Assembly (NCBI GenBank): GCA_003331585.1
Contig: QOPG01000008.1
Coordinates: forward strand, 1 to 60,762
DNA length: 60,762 nucleotides
DNA from: Gammaproteobacteria bacterium
GTDB taxonomy: Bacteria; Pseudomonadota; Gammaproteobacteria; Steroidobacterales; Woeseiaceae
Direction: 5' to 3'
The position numbers and the translations under genes were made by a program. Of the stretch, positions 17,443 through 27,053 are shown piece after piece. A model generated the notes under the pieces. It made no database searches. It worked only from the letters and a program-made list of their open reading frames with translations, and was not told the DNA's origin. The stretch's first letter is position 1; each line of letters opens with the position of its first letter.

Positions 17443-18431
17443 ATATTTTTTTTATTATCCAGATGTTTTGTAATGTGATTTACCACTTCTTTAGTTGCTG
17501 TCTCCAATAACCAATGCCCGGTATTTAATTCTATTTTTTTATAATACCCCTGAATAAATTGATCCTGAAGATTGACTGCATCCATTGAAACTGCTGGATC
17601 TCTGTTACCCCATATAAAAAGAACCGGTAACATAATTTCTGGCTGATAGTCGAATTTCTTCGATTTTCCCATAGCTCTGTAATATTTTAGTACTGAATTC
17701 ATCGCCCCAAACTCAGAAAAAACAGAAAAATATTCTTTTTGATGCTCATGAGGCATGAGATGGATTATCCATCGTTTTAAAAAAAATAAATTCATTGAAA
17801 TTAGAATCATTTCTGGAATCCATGGAATTTGAAAGAAAAGAATGTAACGACTTTTTTTTCGTTGAGATTTATTATTTTTTAACGCACTAAAAAATGCCAG
17901 AGGATGTGGAATAGATAAAGCCGAATACGTCAATATTCTTTCTGGCTTTGACATTGTTGCCGCCCAGCCAATAGCTGCACCCCAGTCGTGTCCTACCAGA
18001 TGGAATTTTTCGATTCCAAGTTTAGTTGCAATCGAGAACAAGTCATCAATGAGATTTTTGGTATCGTAATCTGAAACATTCTTCGGTCTGGCGTTTGGAC
18101 TATACCCTCTCTGATCATAAGCAATCACACGAAAGTTAGTGTTTTTTAAAGCCTCAAAAACGGGTTCCCATGATATTGAAGTTTGAGGAAAGCCATGCAA
18201 TAAAAAAATTGCCTCACCATTCGCTTTTGGATTGAGTATTCTTGCTCGAAATTCAAGGTCATTTATCACTATATTTGTGATCGGGTACTCTTGAATTTTG
18301 CTATTTTCATAATTTGGAAAATTACCACTTTTGATTTTATGGCTTCTTTTCCAATCAATACTGATCAAGTAAGTTAGTAGTATCCATGAAATGCTTAGTA
18401 AGAATACCGATAAAATAATGGTCAATAGCAT
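17439..18431 (-). CDS. Membrane-anchored alpha/beta hydrolase, epoxide hydrolase-like
   Basis: An N-terminal membrane segment (about 1-24) anchors an alpha/beta-hydrolase fold. The oxyanion motif HGFP (79-82), AYDQRGYSPNARP and the nucleophile Asp149 in VGHDWGAA point to the epoxide hydrolase or haloalkane dehalogenase branch, where Asp replaces the usual Ser. The C-terminal WGNRDP acid region and the catalytic His in NTGHWLLE are present. It is last in the fabA-fabB-fghA run, 29 bases after fghA. The substrate is unknown. Confidence 0.85.
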   Translation of the reverse strand: MLLTIILSVFLLSISWILLTYLISIDWKRSHKIKSGNFPNYENSKIQEYPITNIVINDLEFRARILNPKANGEAIFLLHGFPQTSISWEPVFEALKNTNFRVIAYDQRGYSPNARPKNVSDYDTKNLIDDLFSIATKLGIEKFHLVGHDWGAAIGWAATMSKPERILTYSALSIPHPLAFFSALKNNKSQRKKSRYILFFQIPWIPEMILISMNLFFLKRWIIHLMPHEHQKEYFSVFSEFGAMNSVLKYYRAMGKSKKFDYQPEIMLPVLFIWGNRDPAVSMDAVNLQDQFIQGYYKKIELNTGHWLLETATKEVVNHITKHLDNKKNI

Positions 18432-18460
18432 ATTTTATAAATTAGGAAATAAAACAGCTC

Positions 18461-19315
18461 TTACTTGCATAAATATTTAGCATGATGATTAAGATGATCT
18501 TCCATGAATGTCGAAATAAAGTAATACCCATGCCCATACCCTGCATGTCGACGAATATTCACTTTTGCATTATTTGATTTGCAAGTTTCCTCAAATCGAT
18601 CAATATTAAGTTCGCGTTCTAAAAATTCATCACTCAGTCCTTGATCGATCAATATTTCATTTTCTGGTAATTTAATGGAATCATCCAATATAAGTTCGTT
18701 CGCGTCATATGCGTTCCATAAGGATTGATCATCTCCCAAGTAACTGCTTAATGCCTTCAATCCCCATGGACAATTTTTTGGATTACAGATTGGGGCAAAT
18801 GCTGAAATTGATTTATAGATTTCTGGATTTTTTAAACCGATTGTTAAGGCGCCATGACCGCCCATTGAATGACCAAATATTCCATGGCGATTACTATCGG
18901 CAGGGAAATTATTATATATTATCTCTGGTAATTCCTGAGTGATGTAACTGTACATATTGTAATTTTGCTTCCATGGCTCTTTATTTGCGTCAAGATAGAA
19001 GCCAGCTCCAAGTCCAAAATCATAAGCTTTTTCTTCATCATCTGGGACATCATCGCCACGGGGGCTGGTATCCGGAGCAACAAGAATTATGCCGAGTTCT
19101 GAAGCGACTCTCTGTGCTCCTGCCTTAATCATAAATGTCTCCTCATTGCAGGTTAAACCTGACAACCATGTCAAAAGAGGCATTTTGTCTGACCCTATCT
19201 TTGGTGGAAGATAGATTGAAAATTGCATTACACAATTATTTACGGATGATTCGTGACTGCAAGTCTTGATCAGACCACCAAAGGCTTTTTCTTCTTTTAA
19301 AAGTTCGATACTCAT
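18461..19315 (-). CDS. fghA: S-formylglutathione hydrolase
   Basis: This enzyme completes glutathione-dependent formaldehyde oxidation by splitting S-formylglutathione to formate and glutathione. Family features include LTWLSGLTCNEETF, PDTSPRG, GAGFYLDA and the nucleophile Ser150 in GIFGHSMGGHGA. An Asp (DQGLSDEF) and the closing His (RHAGYGHGYYF) complete the triad. The length (284) is normal. No glutathione-dependent formaldehyde dehydrogenase is in this window. It starts nine bases after fabB, in an unexpected fatty-acid-synthesis operon. Confidence 0.93.
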   Translation of the reverse strand: MSIELLKEEKAFGGLIKTCSHESSVNNCVMQFSIYLPPKIGSDKMPLLTWLSGLTCNEETFMIKAGAQRVASELGIILVAPDTSPRGDDVPDDEEKAYDFGLGAGFYLDANKEPWKQNYNMYSYITQELPEIIYNNFPADSNRHGIFGHSMGGHGALTIGLKNPEIYKSISAFAPICNPKNCPWGLKALSSYLGDDQSLWNAYDANELILDDSIKLPENEILIDQGLSDEFLERELNIDRFEETCKSNNAKVNIRRHAGYGHGYYFISTFMEDHLNHHAKYLCK

Positions 19316-19324
19316 ATTCTATTC

Positions 19325-20539
19325 TTAAGATAATTTTTGCATTATTAGTGTGGCGTTTGTGCCTCCAAAACCGAAACTATTACTCATTGTTGTGTTAATT
19401 TGAGTATTTTGTTGGCATTCAGTGACCAGAGGCATTCCATCCACACCAGGATCAATATCCATGACATTGATTGAAGGCATAATAAAGTTATTTTCCATCA
19501 TCATTAAACAATGAATCGCTTCTTGAACTCCAGTTGCTCCCAATGAGTGACCGCATAAAGATTTACTGGTAGAAAATTGAGGCACATCACTAGGAAATAC
19601 CTCACGAATTGCTTTCAATTCTGTGGTATCACCCACCGGAGTACTCGTTCCGTGAGTATTTATATAATCAATGGGATTATTAACAGTGCTTTTTGCCATT
19701 TGCATACAACGAACTGCTCCTTCACCAGAAGGGGCAACCATATCGTGTCCATCTGATGTGGCTCCATACCCAACTAACTCTCCATAAATCTTGGCGCCTC
19801 TTGCTTTTGCGTGTTCTAGTTCCTCGAGCACGAGCATCCCAGCACCTGCAGCAATCACAAATCCATCTCGATTAACATCATAAGCACGTGAGGCAAGTTG
19901 AGGTGTTTCGTTATATTTTGTAGATAGAGCACCCATTGCATCAAACAGACAAGCCAAACTCCAATCTTCTTCTTCTCCTCCACCTGCGAAAATGACGTCC
20001 TGTTTCCCCATCTGTATCTGCTCCATACCAGCGCCAATACAATGGGCACTAGTTGCACATGCTGAGGTAATCGAGTAGTTCAATCCTTTGATCTTGAAGG
20101 GAGTCGCAAGACATGCTGACACAGTGCTGCCCATTGTTCTGGGAACCATGTAAGGGCCTATTCTTCGGACACCCTTATTTCTCAGTGTATCTGAACTCGA
20201 AACAATATTAGCGCTCGATGCGCCGCCCGATGAGGCAATTAAACCGGTCATTGGATTGGAAACTTCGTTTTCCTCTAATCCTGCATCTTCAATTGCTTGT
20301 TGCATAGCAATATACGCATAAGCTGCGGCCCCTCCCATGAATCTGCGTACTTTTCTGTCAATCAGTTCTTCAATATTGAGATCAATACTTCCTGAGATTT
20401 GACTTCTCATTCCGCTTTCTTTGAATGACTCATTGAAAACTATCCCTGATTTTCCAGTTTTTATTGAGTCCAATACCTCGGATTTTGAATTACCAAGACA
20501 AGAAACGACACCCATACCAGTTATTACTACTCTTCTCAT
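19325..20539 (-). CDS. fabB: 3-oxoacyl-ACP synthase I FabB
   Basis: FabB elongates cis-3-decenoyl-ACP and so commits the chain to unsaturated fatty acids. The 404-residue thiolase fold shows the nucleophile Cys161 in [11 protein letters not shown], the first catalytic His in [11 protein letters not shown], the second in CGHSLGATG, and the C-terminal SFGFGGTN. It starts nine bases after fabA, the classic fabA-fabB partnership of Gammaproteobacteria. Confidence 0.96.
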   Translation of the reverse strand: MRRVVITGMGVVSCLGNSKSEVLDSIKTGKSGIVFNESFKESGMRSQISGSIDLNIEELIDRKVRRFMGGAAAYAYIAMQQAIEDAGLEENEVSNPMTGLIASSGGASSANIVSSSDTLRNKGVRRIGPYMVPRTMGSTVSACLATPFKIKGLNYSITSACATSAHCIGAGMEQIQMGKQDVIFAGGGEEEDWSLACLFDAMGALSTKYNETPQLASRAYDVNRDGFVIAAGAGMLVLEELEHAKARGAKIYGELVGYGATSDGHDMVAPSGEGAVRCMQMAKSTVNNPIDYINTHGTSTPVGDTTELKAIREVFPSDVPQFSTSKSLCGHSLGATGVQEAIHCLMMMENNFIMPSINVMDIDPGVDGMPLVTECQQNTQINTTMSNSFGFGGTNATLIMQKLS

Positions 20540-20548
20540 AAAAATATC

Positions 20549-21076
20549 CTAAAAATCATCAGTTGATGTGAATAGCCCAACACGCAAATCTTCGGCTTCA
20601 TATATTTTCCGCCCATCGACTGAAACAGAGCCGTCGGCGATCGCTAATATCAATTTTCGTGTAATAAATCTTTTAAAATCTAATTTAAATGTAACGAGTT
20701 TAGATGTTGGAAGTATTTGACCTGTAAATCTCACCTTATTAACACCTAAGGCACGCCCTCTTCCTTTATAACCCAACCAAACAAGATGAAATCCGACCAA
20801 TTGCCATAATGCGTCCAAGCCCAGGCATCCTGGCATTACTGGATCTTCAGAGAAATGGCATTTAAAGAACCACATATCGGGATCGATATCCAATTCTGCT
20901 TTTATTTCTCCTTTTCCATAAGACCCTCCCTCATTATTGATCAAATTTATTCGATCGGTCATGAGCATCCCAGGTAAAGGGAGCCTCCCACTCTCAGGGC
21001 TAAATAATGTCCCATTCGCACAACTCAGAAGCTCATCATAATCGTATGAATTTTTTCTGTCGCTTGGTAGTTCCAT
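20549..21076 (-). CDS. fabA: 3-hydroxydecanoyl-ACP dehydratase/isomerase FabA
   Basis: FabA dehydrates 3-hydroxydecanoyl-ACP and isomerises the product, starting unsaturated fatty-acid synthesis. The single hot-dog domain (175 residues) carries His74 in [15 protein letters not shown] and Asp88 in [11 protein letters not shown], matching the catalytic pair His70/Asp84 of the E. coli enzyme. It is the first gene of a four-gene run with fabB, fghA and a hydrolase. Confidence 0.96.
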   Translation of the reverse strand: MELPSDRKNSYDYDELLSCANGTLFSPESGRLPLPGMLMTDRINLINNEGGSYGKGEIKAELDIDPDMWFFKCHFSEDPVMPGCLGLDALWQLVGFHLVWLGYKGRGRALGVNKVRFTGQILPTSKLVTFKLDFKRFITRKLILAIADGSVSVDGRKIYEAEDLRVGLFTSTDDF

Positions 21077-21265
21077 CTAAATTCTCTTCCCATCCCAAAT
21101 ATCTGATGGATTAATTTTATTGTCCCCTTTTTTTTAATTAACCTAATTGGGGTGAAGTGGTATTTTAACGAAAATTAAGTGATTTATCTTAAAAAATTGA
21201 ATTTATCTAAGATGATTAAAAAATTATAACTTAATTTTATCAATAGACTTATACTTGATAACAGA

Positions 21266-22543
21266 ATGATTCATATCGACCAACTATACAAAAAACATCG
21301 CATCAGAGTCATGCTTGCTATTACACTCGGGTATGGTTTCATTTATACATGTAGACTTGGTTTATCGATTGTAAAAAAACCATTGATTGATGCGGGTATT
21401 TTTTCCATCGAAGAGCTTGGGATGATTGGAGCCGCTTTATTTTATGGGTACGCGAGTGGAAAATTCATCAATGGGTTTTTATCTGATTATTTCCCACCAA
21501 GGATATTCTTTTCGTTAAGCATCTTTCTTGCTGCAATTATTAATATTTTCATGGGAATTTCAACCTATCTTTGGCTTGCGGTAACCCTATGGGCTTTTAA
21601 TGGATTCTTTCAAGGTATGGCAGCTCCTGCATCTGTTGTAACAATCACAAATTGGTTTAGTTACAGTGAAAGAGGAAGATGTTATGGAATATGGAACGCA
21701 TCGCATTCTATTGGTGAAGGCATTACTTTCTATGTAATTGCTGCAATTGTGGTGGCTTATGGATGGCAATGGGGGTATATAACACCTGGAATTCTGTGTA
21801 TTGGAGTTTCCGCTTGGGCTTATAGTTTTTTGAAAAATGCACCAACTACAATCGGACTTCCCGATATAGATACATGGAAAAACGAAAAATCTGAAAATTT
21901 AACTGAAAAATCCACTTGGGCCACTCAAAAAATAATGTTTGGTATCAAAGCTATCTGGATAGTAGCTCTCTCCAGCGCTCTTATGTACATAACACGATAC
22001 GCAATAAATAGCTGGGGAATTCTTTATTTACAGGAAGCAAGGAATTATTCATTAACTGAAGCAGCATTTTTCATGAGCATTAATACTTTAGCTGGAATCT
22101 TTGGCTCAATAGCGTACGGCTTTGTCTCAGATAAATTTTTTGATGCGAGACGGCCACCGGCTAATTTAATATTCGCTGTTATTGAGATCGCCGCTCTAAT
22201 CATGATTTTCTTTGGGCCAAGTAATGAGATAGTCCAGATCATTGCATTCGCGATGTATGGAGCTACCCTCAGTGGTTTGATGGCATCACTAGGAGGTTTA
22301 TTTGCAGTTGATATCGCTCCAAAAGGTGCAACCGGTGCTGCGATGGGTTTTGTTGGTGTATTTAGTTATCTTGGTGCCGCTATGCAAGAGAGTGTCAGTG
22401 CAACTTTGATTAGTAATAATTCACAAATAATAAATGATCAAAGAATTTATGATTTTGAATCCGCAATAATATTTTGGATCGGATCTTCAGTGATGTCTTT
22501 AATATTGGCTGCGTCATTGTGGAAAACAAAGGTTAATACCTAA
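21266..22543 (+). CDS. MFS transporter of the organophosphate/sugar-phosphate type
   Basis: A 425-residue, roughly 12-helix carrier with two homologous halves. The N-terminal YGFIYTCRLGLSIVKKPL and GYASGKFINGFLSDYFPPR resemble GlpT/UhpC-type OPA carriers, which exchange organophosphates for phosphate. Other MFS groups share parts of this motif, so the substrate is tentative. It is divergent from fabA, and I see no Pho box in the 189-base gap. Short TTTATCT repeats at 21183 and 21202 are the only visible candidate control elements. Confidence 0.82.
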   Translation: MIHIDQLYKKHRIRVMLAITLGYGFIYTCRLGLSIVKKPLIDAGIFSIEELGMIGAALFYGYASGKFINGFLSDYFPPRIFFSLSIFLAAIINIFMGISTYLWLAVTLWAFNGFFQGMAAPASVVTITNWFSYSERGRCYGIWNASHSIGEGITFYVIAAIVVAYGWQWGYITPGILCIGVSAWAYSFLKNAPTTIGLPDIDTWKNEKSENLTEKSTWATQKIMFGIKAIWIVALSSALMYITRYAINSWGILYLQEARNYSLTEAAFFMSINTLAGIFGSIAYGFVSDKFFDARRPPANLIFAVIEIAALIMIFFGPSNEIVQIIAFAMYGATLSGLMASLGGLFAVDIAPKGATGAAMGFVGVFSYLGAAMQESVSATLISNNSQIINDQRIYDFESAIIFWIGSSVMSLILAASLWKTKVNT

Positions 22544-22557
22544 AGAAATCCAAATAA

Positions 22558-23832
22558 TTATTTTGCAAGTCTATTCATCGAAAACAGCATTGGATCAATA
22601 GCTGGTTTTTTTCTTGTGATAATATCTGCGATAAGATTTGCTGAACCCATCGCCAAAGTCCAACCCAACGGTCCTTGTCCGCAATTGACATAAAGTCCCT
22701 TTATCTTGGATTCGCCAATGAATGGCTTGCCATCACAACTCATGGGTCTGTGACCTGTCCAAGGTAAAATATTATCCTTATTGACTCTAGAAAATACTCG
22801 AGGAAGAATTTTATTTAGCGATTCGAGCATCATTTCAATTCTTTTTTTATCGATAGAGTTATCATAACCTGCAAATTCTGCTGTACTAACCATCCTCAAG
22901 CGATTACCCAGAGGAGTAAAAACAATATTCATCGAGTCATCAAGGACCGGAAGCGGGAGTAACTCTTTTAGGTTTTGAATTTCTGTAGTAGCTGAATACC
23001 CTTTTGCTGGCTTGACGTCTAAATTAATATTCGCTGTTCCAAGTATTATCGGACTTTTTGCACCAGCACAAACAAGAATATTATCCGATTCTATCAAGCC
23101 ATTACTCGTGGTTATTCCAATAAGTTTTTCATTTTTGATGTTTATTTTCGAAACTACTTCACCGTATTTGACTTCACCGCCGCCATCAATGAAATTTTCT
23201 AATAATTCACAACAAAACAAATGGGCATCGCCAAACTCATCTTCATGAAAGTGAATGCCCTTATATATCTCTGATTTCATTTCTGATAATGCCGGCACAA
23301 GATGAATAATCTCGTCAGTCTCTAGAATATCGCAATTCATTCCCATCTCATTGAGGGATTGATATAGACTCTGCTTCACTAAAAAATCCTCTGCTTGACG
23401 AAAGATACTCAGTGTTCCTAATTTACCTCGACAATAATCAAGACTAAGTCTCTCTGCAGTTTCTTGAGTTTTTTTCAGAGAAAAACTTGTTAAATAGAAA
23501 TTATCTCGACATGCTTTTTCAAAATAGGGTTTCGATGAATATTTTAGAAACTTTATCCCCCAATCCATCAGACCAGGTATTGCATGCCATCTTAATCGCA
23601 TTGATGCGTCAGCATTAAAGAGAGATTTTATTAAATTTTTGTAAACACCCGGTCCATTCCAAGGCTCTGGCATGGATGGTGTCAACATTCCAGCATTGGC
23701 ATAGCTTGCTGATGAAGCTGGAGAATCAAGTTCATCGACCAGCGTCACCTCATGTCCGCGTAACATTAGTTCATAAGCAGAGGTGATGCCCATCAATCCG
23801 GCACCTATAACCAAAGTTTTCTTTTTATTCAT
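22558..23832 (-). CDS. dadA: D-amino acid dehydrogenase, DadA type
   Basis: DadA oxidatively deaminates D-amino acids to 2-oxo acids and passes electrons to the respiratory chain from the inner face of the membrane. The 424-residue protein has the FAD motif VIGAGLMGITSAYEL (8-22), ASYANAGMLTPSMPEPWN typical of DadA, a central substrate domain and the C-terminal FAD loop WTGHRPMSCDGKPFIG with NCGQGPLGWTLAMGSA. It follows the NSS transporter gene by 11 bases, so uptake and oxidation are probably co-expressed. Confidence 0.9.
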   Translation of the reverse strand: MNKKKTLVIGAGLMGITSAYELMLRGHEVTLVDELDSPASSASYANAGMLTPSMPEPWNGPGVYKNLIKSLFNADASMRLRWHAIPGLMDWGIKFLKYSSKPYFEKACRDNFYLTSFSLKKTQETAERLSLDYCRGKLGTLSIFRQAEDFLVKQSLYQSLNEMGMNCDILETDEIIHLVPALSEMKSEIYKGIHFHEDEFGDAHLFCCELLENFIDGGGEVKYGEVVSKINIKNEKLIGITTSNGLIESDNILVCAGAKSPIILGTANINLDVKPAKGYSATTEIQNLKELLPLPVLDDSMNIVFTPLGNRLRMVSTAEFAGYDNSIDKKRIEMMLESLNKILPRVFSRVNKDNILPWTGHRPMSCDGKPFIGESKIKGLYVNCGQGPLGWTLAMGSANLIADIITRKKPAIDPMLFSMNRLAK

Positions 23833-23843
23833 TCTTAATTTAT

Positions 23844-25223
23844 TTATTCAGCGAAAGCCATGATCAAAATTACAAACAAAACAATTGGTGCAACAAACCG
23901 AACCATAGTCTGAAATAATTTAAAATGACTTGCCTTTTTTATGCCAGTTTCGTCGTAAATTAATTGCTCTGAAGCAAACCAACCGAGGAAAACTGAAAGA
24001 AGCATACTTCCAATTAATAATAGTACATTCGCAGCCATAAAATCCAAGGTATCGAATATTGTCTTCCCTTCAAATAGAGAAATAAAGTCAAGAGGATAGA
24101 AATCTGACCAAGACCCAAGTGACATGATGGAAAGAAAGCCCAGTGACCATGCTGCAAATGCCGTTAGAAGAATACCTTTTGTTCTCTCTAACCCCATTTT
24201 CTCTTTTACCCAAGAAACAACACTTTCTGCAATGCCTATACAAGAAGAAAGTGATGCTGTTATTAATAACAAGAAAAATAAAGCACCAAAAATATTTCCT
24301 GCTGGCATTTGACCAAATGCCAGAGGTAAGGTTTCAAATGCTAATCCGGCACCACTATTTATTTCTAAACCATAGCCAAAAACAAGTGGAAAAATTGCAA
24401 AACCAGCAAGGATGGCAACTAGCGTATCTGCAAATATCAGAGTCACTGAGGATCTGGGTATTGAAAATTCATTGGGCAAATAAGATCCAAAAACAATCAG
24501 CGTTCCCCAGCCAATTCCAATTGAAAAAAAAGCTTGTCCCATCGCTTGCATTACAGTGGTATACGTAACCTTACTAAAATCGGGTTCTAGTAAGAATCGG
24601 ATGGTCGATTTTAAGTCACCTGTTAATGAGCTGTATAGCATCATTATCACTAGAATAACAAACAGTGCGGGCATAAGAATTTTTACCGCCCTCTCAATTC
24701 CAGCTTGAACTCCCTTTCTTACTACCAAAAAAACCAATAAATAGATTACAGTATTCCAAAACAATAAACGCCATGGATTATTATTTAATGAGCTAAACAT
24801 TTCGATCGATCGCTTAGCATCAATTCCCTCTAAGGATCCTGATGCTGCTCGAAAGAAGTAATCGAGCGTCCATCCAGAAATTACACTGTAATATGAGAGA
24901 ATTATAAACGCGCAAAAAACACCAAGACTTCCGACTTTTCCCCATGATTTTGATGCATGACTTTCTTCAGCAACCTTGATAATACTCCCTGGAGCGCTAC
25001 TTCTTCCTCGTCTTCCTATTGTTAACTCAGTGATTAATAAGGGTAAACCAATCAAAAGTGCACAAGCCAAATAAATGATAAGAAATGCACTCCCTCCATT
25101 TTGACCTGTGACAAAAGGAAAGCGCCAAATATTTCCCATGCCCACCGCAAATCCAACAGAAGCAAGCAGAAATCCATAACTCGAAGACCACTGTTCTTGA
25201 TTTTTCGATAATGCTGGAGACAT
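23844..25223 (-). CDS. Sodium-dependent amino-acid transporter, NSS (SNF) family
   Basis: NSS carriers bring amino acids or related amines in with Na+. The signature GFAVGMGNIWRFPF in helix 1 (about 26-39) is intact, followed by NGGSAFLIIYLACALLIGLPLLITE. About 12 hydrophobic segments fill the 459 residues. It is the first gene of a two-gene unit with dadA, which suggests a substrate such as D-alanine or another amino acid that DadA accepts. It is divergent from the amidohydrolase gene. Confidence 0.93.
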   Translation of the reverse strand: MSPALSKNQEQWSSSYGFLLASVGFAVGMGNIWRFPFVTGQNGGSAFLIIYLACALLIGLPLLITELTIGRRGRSSAPGSIIKVAEESHASKSWGKVGSLGVFCAFIILSYYSVISGWTLDYFFRAASGSLEGIDAKRSIEMFSSLNNNPWRLLFWNTVIYLLVFLVVRKGVQAGIERAVKILMPALFVILVIMMLYSSLTGDLKSTIRFLLEPDFSKVTYTTVMQAMGQAFFSIGIGWGTLIVFGSYLPNEFSIPRSSVTLIFADTLVAILAGFAIFPLVFGYGLEINSGAGLAFETLPLAFGQMPAGNIFGALFFLLLITASLSSCIGIAESVVSWVKEKMGLERTKGILLTAFAAWSLGFLSIMSLGSWSDFYPLDFISLFEGKTIFDTLDFMAANVLLLIGSMLLSVFLGWFASEQLIYDETGIKKASHFKLFQTMVRFVAPIVLFVILIMAFAE

Positions 25224-25316
25224 ATATATCCTTTTTTATGATTATTGCTTTAATGCATGTATGCTTAATGATACACAATAATTTTCTATCATAACTATAG
25301 ATATGGAATATATGAA

Positions 25317-26606
25317 ATGAAAAAAATTAATACCTATTTATTTGCTCTATTTTTAATGAGTAATATCGCTTACGGAGATACATTAATTCATGCTGGAAAG
25401 ATGATTGATGGTATCTCAGTTGCTGTCATAGAGAATGTAACACTTCGAATAAAAGAATCTAAAATTCAAAAAATTGAAGCTGGATTCATTGATCCTGACC
25501 CAAACGACACATTAATTGATCTTAGAGATCAAACTGTCCTACCTGGATTGATTGATACACACGTTCATTTGACGGGTGAATATAATGAAAATAGTCGTTT
25601 AAAGAGATTTATTTCAAATGAGGCCGACTACGCTCTTGATTCTGCGTTGTATGCAAAAAAGACATTAGAGGCGGGATTTACCGTCGTTAGAAATTTAGGT
25701 GATACATATAATGTAACTATTGCTCTAAATAAAGCAATCAAGTCAAATAAAGTGCCAGGGCCAATGATATTTACGGCTGGAAAAACATTAAGCTCCACTG
25801 GTGGGCATGGTGACCCAACAAATGGATGGGCAAAAATTATTATGGGTGACCCTGGCCCTAATGAGGGAATTGTCAATGGTATCGAAGATGCCAGAAAAGC
25901 AGTCAGGCAGAGGTATAAAGACGGTGCTGATTGGATAAAAATTACGGCTACTGGAGGTGTATTGAGTGTAGCTAAAAGTGGAGAAAATCCTCAATTTACT
26001 GATGATGAGTTAACTGCAATTGTCGAGACTGCTAAAGATTATGGAATGAGGGTCGCAGCTCATGCTCATGGCAGTGAGGGAATGAAAAGAGCTGTTCTAG
26101 CAGGGGTAGCTTCTGTTGAGCATGGCACGTATATGAATAGAGAAATAATGGACCTCATGATTGATAGAGGGACCTATTACGTTCCGACACTTCTAGCAAG
26201 TGATTGGGTTGCAGAAAAAGCCGAGATTGATGGCTTCTTTCCAGAACTTGTCCGACCAAAAGCTGCTGAAATAGGACCGGTTGCATTGGGCACATTCACT
26301 GACGCTTATAATTATGGAGTGCCAATCGTTTTCGGTACCGATACAGGCGTGTCTGCGCATGGAGATAATGCTCAAGAATTTGCATTGATGGTTCAAGGCG
26401 GCATGCCCGAAATGGAAGCTATTCAATCAGCAACTTCCGTAGCGGCAAAATTTCTTGGTATTGAAAATACACATGGAAGTATTGAAATTGGAAAACAAGC
26501 AGATCTCATTTCTGTGGCAAAAGACCCATTAAGAGATATTTCGTCGCTAGAAAACATTAATTTTGTAATGAAAGCTGGCCTTATCTATAAAAATGAACTG
26601 CTGTGA
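25317..26606 (+). CDS. Secreted metal-dependent amidohydrolase, imidazolonepropionase-like
   Basis: A Sec signal peptide (about 1-20) exports a 429-residue amidohydrolase. The two-metal site is complete: His82 and His84 in DTHVHL, Lys207 in DWIKIT, His248 and His250 in AAHAHG, His268 in VEHGTYM, and Asp341 in FGTDTG. The N- and C-terminal beta sandwich (IHAGKMIDG, IEIGKQADL) is typical. Relatives include Xaa-Pro and Xaa-Arg dipeptidases (prolidase-type), so hydrolysis of a peptide or cyclic amide in the periplasm is likely. The substrate is unknown. Confidence 0.88.
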   Translation: MKKINTYLFALFLMSNIAYGDTLIHAGKMIDGISVAVIENVTLRIKESKIQKIEAGFIDPDPNDTLIDLRDQTVLPGLIDTHVHLTGEYNENSRLKRFISNEADYALDSALYAKKTLEAGFTVVRNLGDTYNVTIALNKAIKSNKVPGPMIFTAGKTLSSTGGHGDPTNGWAKIIMGDPGPNEGIVNGIEDARKAVRQRYKDGADWIKITATGGVLSVAKSGENPQFTDDELTAIVETAKDYGMRVAAHAHGSEGMKRAVLAGVASVEHGTYMNREIMDLMIDRGTYYVPTLLASDWVAEKAEIDGFFPELVRPKAAEIGPVALGTFTDAYNYGVPIVFGTDTGVSAHGDNAQEFALMVQGGMPEMEAIQSATSVAAKFLGIENTHGSIEIGKQADLISVAKDPLRDISSLENINFVMKAGLIYKNELL

Positions 26607-26639
26607 TTACTTAAAATACTGAAAACTATAGGAAAAAAA

Positions 26640-27053
26640 ATGAATAATAAATACCTATTTACAATACTGCTCACTTTTATTTTCAACGGAGAAATCTTGG
26701 CTAGTGATACAGAGAATGAAAATAAAAATACACAAAATACCGAAATAACTGCTAGAGAATACTCTGATTTATTAGAGATGAAATATGACGATTTTCAAAA
26801 TTTATTGGTTGCAGCTGAATTGGATATCTCTGACCCAGATGTTATTTTTACCAAAGAAAATCAAATGCAATTAGTGCAATTTCTTCAAAATCTCTCTAAT
26901 CCTGAAAAAAAATCAGGTGAAATCGAATGTGAAAAAGATCAGATGCTATTTTGTCAGAGTGAGAGACGAATTAGTGATGGTAGAAATGGGAGAAATAAAA
27001 CTTCGGATAATGTTATTTGTCAATGTGGTCCGAGGCCCTCGTTATTTTTTTAA
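26640..27053 (+). CDS. Small exported protein with four cysteines, unrecognised
   Basis: The 137-residue product has a signal peptide (about 1-22, ending ILAS). An acidic Asn/Glu-rich linker follows, then a helical middle (REYSDLLEMKYDDFQNLLVAAELD) and a C-terminal segment with four cysteines (IECEKDQMLFCQ, VICQCGP) that may form disulfides. I recognise no family. It starts 33 bases after the amidohydrolase, probably in the same transcript, and its stop overlaps the convergent membrane-protein gene by 4 bases. Confidence 0.6.
   Translation: MNNKYLFTILLTFIFNGEILASDTENENKNTQNTEITAREYSDLLEMKYDDFQNLLVAAELDISDPDVIFTKENQMQLVQFLQNLSNPEKKSGEIECEKDQMLFCQSERRISDGRNGRNKTSDNVICQCGPRPSLFF

Noticed and set aside
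21124-21155. CCCC/GGGG inverted repeat with a T-run before fabA
   Set aside because: The outer stem is four to five pairs around a long AT loop, and the T-run is inside the loop, so it is not a terminator and not convincing as a riboswitch.
21077-21265. Pho box for the organophosphate-type MFS gene
   Set aside because: No 7-4-7 TGTAA-type repeat is present in the gap, so Pho control is not supported.
24143-24568. Plus-strand open frame of 141 codons
   Set aside because: It is antisense to the NSS transporter gene, whose helices and signature continue through the region. The composition is that of a reversed membrane protein.
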